This document shows, one piece after another, positions 47,066 through 51,676 of a DNA stretch of 51,676 nucleotides. The stretch spans positions 1 through 51,676 of the forward strand of contig CANJLW010000032.1 in the NCBI GenBank assembly GCA_947475245.1. The letters run 5' to 3'. Below the pieces are notes generated by a model, which searched no databases, was not told the DNA's origin, and was given only the letters and a program-made list of their open reading frames with translations. The stretch's first letter is position 1. Each line of letters opens with the position of its first letter. This stretch comes from Acetobacteraceae bacterium. Lineage in GTDB: Bacteria; Pseudomonadota; Alphaproteobacteria; Acetobacterales; Acetobacteraceae. Made by a program: the position numbers and the translations under genes.

Positions 47066-47098
47066 GCCACGTCTCGCCGATTACCGGCGGGGCGTGGC
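47066..47098 (+). terminator. hairpin after the aldolase gene
   Basis: GCCACGTCTCGCCG pairs with CGGCGGGGCGTGGC (14 bp, two G-U pairs) around loop ATTAC, starting 12 bases after the aldolase stop. No U-run follows, so it may stabilise the 3' end or terminate with Rho. Confidence 0.5.
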
Positions 47099-47254
47099 AT
47101 GGCGGCGAGGCAGCGGGGCCTGAGCGCCCTGACCGCGCATCGCCCTCCATATCGATATAGTATTGAAATAAAACACCCATAAGTTGCGATGCTCGCGTTT
47201 TGCGCGAATTTCGTTAATCTGTCGTTAATTCTAAATCATTCTGCCTGTTGCACA

Positions 47255-47283
47255 TTGACGCATATCGACCACATCTGTAGCAA
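47255..47283 (+). promoter_or_regulatory. possible promoter for the RTX gene
   Basis: TTGACG (47255-47260), 17-bp spacer, TAGCAA (47278-47283) in the AT-rich gap. If used, the transcript would meet the terminator-like hairpin at 47306-47326 before the coding region. Confidence 0.35.
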
Positions 47284-47305
47284 TTTCATCCAATAAACCA
47301 ATTCT

Positions 47306-47326
47306 GGCCCGATTATGGGCCTTTTT
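47306..47326 (+). terminator. short terminator-like hairpin in the RTX leader
   Basis: GGCCC / GGGCC stem with loop GATTAT, followed by T5. It lies 250 bp after the aldolase gene and 44 bp before the RTX start, so it is either a second terminator for the upstream operon or an attenuator. Confidence 0.55.
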
Positions 47327-47369
47327 ATTACAGTCGCACTTGATTTAAGTGTCGACGGGCGGGGTAGTC

Positions 47370-50300
47370 GTGACCGTTTTATCGATCAGTCTTGCTACAA
47401 TTGCGTCCGGAACGGGCGGATTCGTTATCAACGGCGAAACCGATTTCGATCAGTCCGGTTTTTCCGTCGCATCGGCCGGAGACATTAACGGAGACGGGTT
47501 CGACGACCTGATCATCGGCGCCGAGAACGCCGCGTCCATGGCCGGCAAATCCTACGTCGTGTACGGCAGTTCCGCCGGCTACCCCGCCAACGTCGAACTC
47601 ACAGACGTGGCCGCCGGCACCGGCGGGTTCGCAATCACCGGGTTGGCAACCGGCGATCTGCTGGGCTGGAGCGTGGCGACGATCGGCGATCTGAACGGCG
47701 ACGGGTTCAGTGACTTCGCGATCGGTGCGCCCGGTGCTACACCGGCCGGGCGCATCTATGCCGGCAAAACCTACATCGTTTACGGCAAATCCGGCACCTT
47801 CGGCGCAACCATCGATCTGAACTCCATCGCCGACGGCACCGGCGGGTTCGAGATCTTCGGGCAATCCGCCGGCGACCGCGCCGGGCAATCCATCGCATCG
47901 GCCGGGGATATCAACGGCGACGGCTTCGACGACATCATCATCGGTGCCTACGCAGGCGGAGCCTCCGACGCCGGCAAGAGCTACGTGCTTTTCGGCCAGG
48001 CGACGCCCTTCCTGACCGGTATCGACCTCACCTCCGTCGCGGACGGCACCGGCGGGTTCGTTATCGAGGGCCAGACCGCCCAGGATTTCTCCGGCTTCAC
48101 CGTCGCGTCGGCGGGCGATCTGAACGGCGACGGCTTCGACGATCTGGTGATCGGCGCGCCATCCGTGACAAGCGGCACCGGCGACAACGGCAGGACCTTT
48201 GTCGTTTTCGGTAAGGCAAGCGGCTTCGTCGCCGGCATCGCCCTGGCGGATGTCGCCGCCGGTACGGGGGGCTTTGTCCTGATTGGTCAGGACGCAGGCG
48301 AGCGGTCCGGGTATTCGGTTGCTTCCGCCGGCGACGTCAACGGCGACGGCATTGCCGACATCGTCGTCGGCGCGCCGCAAATCGGTTTGTCGGCAGCCGC
48401 CAACAACGGCCGCGCCTATGTCGTCTTCGGCAAGACGACGGGGTTTGACCCCAGCATCAATCTCGTCGACGTGGCCGCCGGGACCGGCGGCTTTGTCATG
48501 CAGGGCCTCGGAGGCACGGATCTCCTCGGCTTTTCGGTATCGTCGGCCGGCGACGTCAACGGCGACGGGCTGGACGATGTTCTTGTCGGTGCCCACCACG
48601 CCACGCCCACCGGCCTTCCCTCCGCCGGCAAGACCTATGTGGTGTTCGGCACCGCGGGTGGGTTCGGCGCCGCGATCAACATGACCGACATCGAACTCGG
48701 AAGCGGCGGTTTCGTTATCGAGGGCGAGTCCGCGCAGGATACTTCGGGCGGTTCGGTCGCCGCGGCCGGAGACATTAACGGAGACGGGTTCGACGACCTG
48801 ATCGTCGGCGCGCGTTCTGCCAACACGGGCTCCAACACCTACGCCGGCCAAAGCTACGTCATCTTTGGCGACAATTTTACCTCCAGCCTCACGGATATCG
48901 GCTCCGCGGGCGACGACACCTTGACCGGTTCGTCGGCGGTCGACGATCTGGTCGGCGGTCGAGGCGACGACAGCATCATCGGAGACGGCGGCGCGGACAC
49001 GCTTCTCGGCGGCGCGGGCAACGACTTCATTTCCGTCGCCGATCTGACCTTCCGACGCATCGACGGCGGCTCCGGCACGGATACGGTATCGCTGTCCGGC
49101 GCGGGCATGACCCTGAATATGGCGACCACCGCCGATACCAGGCTGCAAAACATCGAGCGGATCAACCTCACCGGCAGCGGCAACAACACGCTGAAACTGT
49201 CGAAGCTGGAGGTGTTGAACCTGTCGTCCACCTCCAACACGTTGACGGTCGACGGCAACGCCGGCGATTACGTGTTGTTCGGATCGGAAACCTGGACGCG
49301 CGGCGCGACCGCGGGCGGCTACACGACCTATACAAACGGCCAGGCCGTGGTGGAGATCGCCACCGCCGTATCGGTCAGCATTGCGCCCGTCGCGCTGACC
49401 ACGATCGCCGCGGGAACCGGTGGATTCGTCGTCTACGGCCAGGATAGCTTCGATTTCTCGGGGCGCTCCGTTGCCTCGGCCGGGGATGTCAACGGCGACG
49501 GGTTCGACGACATCCTCATCGGCGCGCCCTACGCCGACGGGAAAGGCAACGCCAAATCCTATGCCGGCGACACCTATGTCGTGTTCGGACAGGCCGGCGG
49601 CTTTAGCGCCAGTATCAGCCTGACCGACGTCGCCACCGGCACCGGCGGCTTTGCCATTTTCGGACGAGATTTCGCGGATTGGTCCGGCCGTTCGGTCGCA
49701 TCCGCCGGCGACGTCAACGGCGACGGGTTCGACGACATCGTCATCGGCGCGTTGTACGGCGACGGGGCGGGGAACGCCAAAGCCGACTCCGGCGAAAGCT
49801 ATGTGGTGTTCGGCAAGGCTGACAGCTTCGGCACGGGCGTCAATCTGGCGGATGTCGCGGCGGGTACGGGCGGCTTCGTTATCTATGGCGAGGATGCCAA
49901 CGACTGGTCCGGTCTGTCCGTCGCTTCGGCGGGCGATGTCAACGGCGACGGGTTCGACGATCTCATCATCGGATCGCCGCTGGCGGCAGGGGCAGCCAAC
50001 GCTTCAACCAGCGCGGGCGACACCTACGTGGTGTTCGGCAAGGCCGGCAGCTTCGGTGCCGCCATTGATCTGGCGGACATCGCCGACGGCTCCGGCGGTT
50101 TTGTGGTTCACGGACAGGACGCAGCCGACGTGTCCGGCAGCTCCGTCGCCTCGGCGGGGGATATCAACGGCGACGGCTACGACGACCTGCTCATCGGCGC
50201 GATCGTGGCGGACGGAGCGTTGAACGCCACACCCAACGCAGGCGACACGATTGTCCTGTTCGGCAAGGCCGGAGGCTTCGATGCCAGCATCGATCTTGCC

Positions 50301-51676
50301 GCCGTCGCGGCCGGCACCGGCGGGTTCCTGATTTTCGGGCAAGACGCCCAAGATTTCTCCGGCAAGTCAGTCGCGTCGGCGGGCGACATCGACGGCGATG
50401 GGTTCGCCGATATCATCATCGGTGCCTATCACGGCGACGGAGCCGGAAACACCAAATCCGACGCCGGCGAAGCCTATGTCGTTTTCGGTAAGGCGGGCGG
50501 CTTCGGCGGGGGCGTCAATCTGTCCGATGTCGCCGCCGGCACCGGCGGTTTCGTTATCCATGGACAGGATGCCACCGATCTCATGGGCATCTCCGTCGCC
50601 TCGGCCGGCGATGTCAACGGCGACGGTATCGACGATCTCATCATCGGGGCGTCGCAGGCCGACGCGGCGGGGAACGCCACGGCCAACGCCGGCGAAACCT
50701 ATGTGGTCTTCGGCAGGACCGGCGGCTTCGGGACCGGCATCGACCTCAGCGACATCGTCGCCGGCAGCGGCGGATTCGTCCTGTTCGGAGAGGACGCGGG
50801 CGACCGCTCCGGCGTTTCGGTCGCCTCGGCGGGCGATGTCGACGGCGACGGGTTCGACGATCTGATCATCGGCGCCTACCAGGCCGACGCGGCGGGGAAC
50901 GCCTTAAGCGGTGCCGGTGACACCTATGTTATCTTCGGCGGCGACCTCACGAACAGCGTCACGCAGAACGGCTCGTCGGGCGACGATACGCTGAGCGGAT
51001 CGGTGGCGGCAGACGATCTGGTCGGCGGTCGGGGCAATGACACGCTGGTCGGCGAAGGCGGAACGGACGTTCTGCTGGGCGGCGCGGGTAACGATACGAT
51101 TTCCGTCGCCGATCTGGCATTCCGCCGCGTCGACGGCGGCTCCGGCACGGATACGCTGGCACTGTCCGGCACGGGCATGACGCTCGACCTGTCGGCAATC
51201 GCCGACACCAAGCTGCAAAACATCGAGCGGATCGACCTGACCGGGTCGGGCGACAACACCCTTAAACTGTCGAAGCTGGAGGTGCTGAACCTTTCCACCT
51301 CCGCCAATACGTTGACGGTGGACGGCAACGCCGGCGACTCGGTGTCGTTTGGGTTCGAGCGCTGGGTTCACACCGGCACCTCGGGCGGTTATGCCACGAT
51401 GACCAACGGTCAGGCGACCGTGCGGATCGGCGCTGCGGTAACCGTTACCGCGCCTACCGCCGACAACATCGCCACCGCCGCGGCGCAAGGCGGTTTCGCG
51501 ATCCTGGGCCAGATAGGCGGCGACTACGCAGGCCGATCCGTGTCCTCGGCCGGGGATGTCAACGGCGACGGGTTCGACGACATCATCGTCAGCGCGGCCG
51601 ACGCCGACCCGGCGGCCGGGGCGAATGCCGGCAAGGCCTATGTGATCTTCGGCAGCGCGGCGGGCTTTACCGCCGA
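47370..51676 (+). CDS. giant secreted FG-GAP beta-propeller/RTX repeat protein, 3' end outside window
   Basis: One frame stays open for 1,435 codons to the window edge. It contains 15 FG-GAP repeats, each with a Ca-binding D-x-N/D-x-D-G-x-x-D loop (for example GDVNGDGFDD followed by I-I-I-G and later Y-V-V-F-G). Seven repeats (loops at 47481-48771) form one array, equal to one integrin-alpha-like seven-bladed propeller. A block with RTX nonapeptides (GGRGDDSIIGDGG, about 48940-49030) and a beta-rich tail follows, then a second array of seven (49485-50835), a second RTX block (about 51010-51100) and the start of a third array (51555). GTG 47370 has GGCGGGG upstream; GTG 47349 is also in frame. 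No N-terminal signal is seen, so type I secretion by a C-terminal signal outside the window is expected. Likely adhesin or matrix protein. Confidence 0.88.
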   Translation, partial: MTVLSISLATIASGTGGFVINGETDFDQSGFSVASAGDINGDGFDDLIIGAENAASMAGKSYVVYGSSAGYPANVELTDVAAGTGGFAITGLATGDLLGWSVATIGDLNGDGFSDFAIGAPGATPAGRIYAGKTYIVYGKSGTFGATIDLNSIADGTGGFEIFGQSAGDRAGQSIASAGDINGDGFDDIIIGAYAGGASDAGKSYVLFGQATPFLTGIDLTSVADGTGGFVIEGQTAQDFSGFTVASAGDLNGDGFDDLVIGAPSVTSGTGDNGRTFVVFGKASGFVAGIALADVAAGTGGFVLIGQDAGERSGYSVASAGDVNGDGIADIVVGAPQIGLSAAANNGRAYVVFGKTTGFDPSINLVDVAAGTGGFVMQGLGGTDLLGFSVSSAGDVNGDGLDDVLVGAHHATPTGLPSAGKTYVVFGTAGGFGAAINMTDIELGSGGFVIEGESAQDTSGGSVAAAGDINGDGFDDLIVGARSANTGSNTYAGQSYVIFGDNFTSSLTDIGSAGDDTLTGSSAVDDLVGGRGDDSIIGDGGADTLLGGAGNDFISVADLTFRRIDGGSGTDTVSLSGAGMTLNMATTADTRLQNIERINLTGSGNNTLKLSKLEVLNLSSTSNTLTVDGNAGDYVLFGSETWTRGATAGGYTTYTNGQAVVEIATAVSVSIAPVALTTIAAGTGGFVVYGQDSFDFSGRSVASAGDVNGDGFDDILIGAPYADGKGNAKSYAGDTYVVFGQAGGFSASISLTDVATGTGGFAIFGRDFADWSGRSVASAGDVNGDGFDDIVIGALYGDGAGNAKADSGESYVVFGKADSFGTGVNLADVAAGTGGFVIYGEDANDWSGLSVASAGDVNGDGFDDLIIGSPLAAGAANASTSAGDTYVVFGKAGSFGAAIDLADIADGSGGFVVHGQDAADVSGSSVASAGDINGDGYDDLLIGAIVADGALNATPNAGDTIVLFGKAGGFDASIDLAAVAAGTGGFLIFGQDAQDFSGKSVASAGDIDGDGFADIIIGAYHGDGAGNTKSDAGEAYVVFGKAGGFGGGVNLSDVAAGTGGFVIHGQDATDLMGISVASAGDVNGDGIDDLIIGASQADAAGNATANAGETYVVFGRTGGFGTGIDLSDIVAGSGGFVLFGEDAGDRSGVSVASAGDVDGDGFDDLIIGAYQADAAGNALSGAGDTYVIFGGDLTNSVTQNGSSGDDTLSGSVAADDLVGGRGNDTLVGEGGTDVLLGGAGNDTISVADLAFRRVDGGSGTDTLALSGTGMTLDLSAIADTKLQNIERIDLTGSGDNTLKLSKLEVLNLSTSANTLTVDGNAGDSVSFGFERWVHTGTSGGYATMTNGQATVRIGAAVTVTAPTADNIATAAAQGGFAILGQIGGDYAGRSVSSAGDVNGDGFDDIIVSAADADPAAGANAGKAYVIFGSAAGFTA
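47481..51676 (+). repeat. nested DNA repeats of the propeller-RTX gene
   Basis: Ca-loop codons of array 1 are at 47481, 47688, 47907, 48117, 48333, 48552 and 48771 (spacing 207-219 bp). Array 2 is at 49485, 49710, 49935, 50160, 50385, 50610 and 50835, exactly 225 bp (75 codons) apart. The two RTX blocks are offset by 2,070 bp (GTCGGCGGTC at 48951 and 51021), as are the first repeats of arrays 2 and 3 (49485 and 51555). All offsets are multiples of three. Confidence 0.88.

Larger units (their letters stand above)
47055..47369. other. AT-rich 315-bp intergenic region before the RTX gene
   Basis: There is no convincing gene. It holds a GC-rich hairpin just after the aldolase stop (47066-47098), an AT-rich stretch (about 47150-47300) unlike the rest of the window, a promoter-like pair and a short intrinsic-terminator-like hairpin (47306-47326) 44 bp before the RTX start. 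Confidence 0.7.

Noticed and set aside
47379-49148. 589-codon minus-strand open frame opposite the propeller-RTX gene
   Set aside because: Its repeats simply mirror the FG-GAP repeats on the plus strand, where the Ca-loop motifs are exact and in frame throughout.
47481-51676. CRISPR-like periodic repeats
   Set aside because: The period is about 225 bp, the repeats are coding and in frame, and no short identical repeats with unique spacers occur.

Overview
The window looks like chromosomal DNA from an alphaproteobacterium, most likely of the Rhodospirillales/Acetobacteraceae type. This is inferred from four things: high GC with strong third-position G/C preference, an F1-only atpHAGDC operon separated from the F0 genes, a FYDLN-acid (TIGR02300) protein, and a DUF3035 lipoprotein. 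No rRNA, tRNA, CRISPR array, insertion sequence or phage gene was recognised. The first and last genes both run off the window.

Layout. 1-1.8 kb: the end of a TPR-repeat protein overlapping a small GDNN-motif protein, then a VapBC-type toxin-antitoxin pair with a palindromic operator. 1.8-12.8 kb: a MOSC protein, a phytase-like esterase, three substrate-binding proteins of three transporter classes (branched-chain amino-acid type, SBP_bac_5 and TakP-like TRAP) with an NHL-repeat protein among them, the TRAP permease pair convergent to its binding protein, and a 2-oxoglutarate oxygenase. 12.8-24.1 kb: DUF488, NudC, ETF-ubiquinone oxidoreductase, a degenerate uracil-DNA-glycosylase-like protein, an HpaB-type flavin monooxygenase, a Cys-less tandem CMD protein, an alpha/beta hydrolase, an M20 amidohydrolase, an SDR, the FYDLN protein, two small unknown proteins and a D-2-hydroxyacid dehydrogenase. 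24.2-29.2 kb: atpHAGDC closed by a strong terminator. 29.2-42 kb: mostly housekeeping genes (DUF2442, DUF3035 lipoprotein, SDR, metK, trmB, ftsK, amtB, a UbiH-type hydroxylase, a TPR-glycosyltransferase-like protein, quinone reductase, ogt, an amidohydrolase). 42-47 kb: a phytanoyl-CoA-dioxygenase-like gene overlapping a serine hydrolase, then a lower-GC two-gene ABC-ATPase/Toprim-like cassette, then an HpcH/HpaI aldolase. 47.4 kb to the end: one very long open frame made of seven-repeat FG-GAP (integrin-alpha-like beta-propeller) arrays alternating with RTX blocks.

How it fits together. The catabolic genes (oxygenases, hydrolases, CMD, aldolase, ETF-QO) and orphan binding proteins suggest a free-living heterotroph scavenging organic acids, amides and aromatics. 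The observations most worth following are the overlapping ATPase/Toprim-like pair (candidate anti-phage module), the propeller-RTX giant protein, the TPR/GDNN pair, an AmtB whose first twin-His residue is Glu under a sigma-54-like promoter, and a trmB gene that appears to start at CTG inside the metK stop codon.
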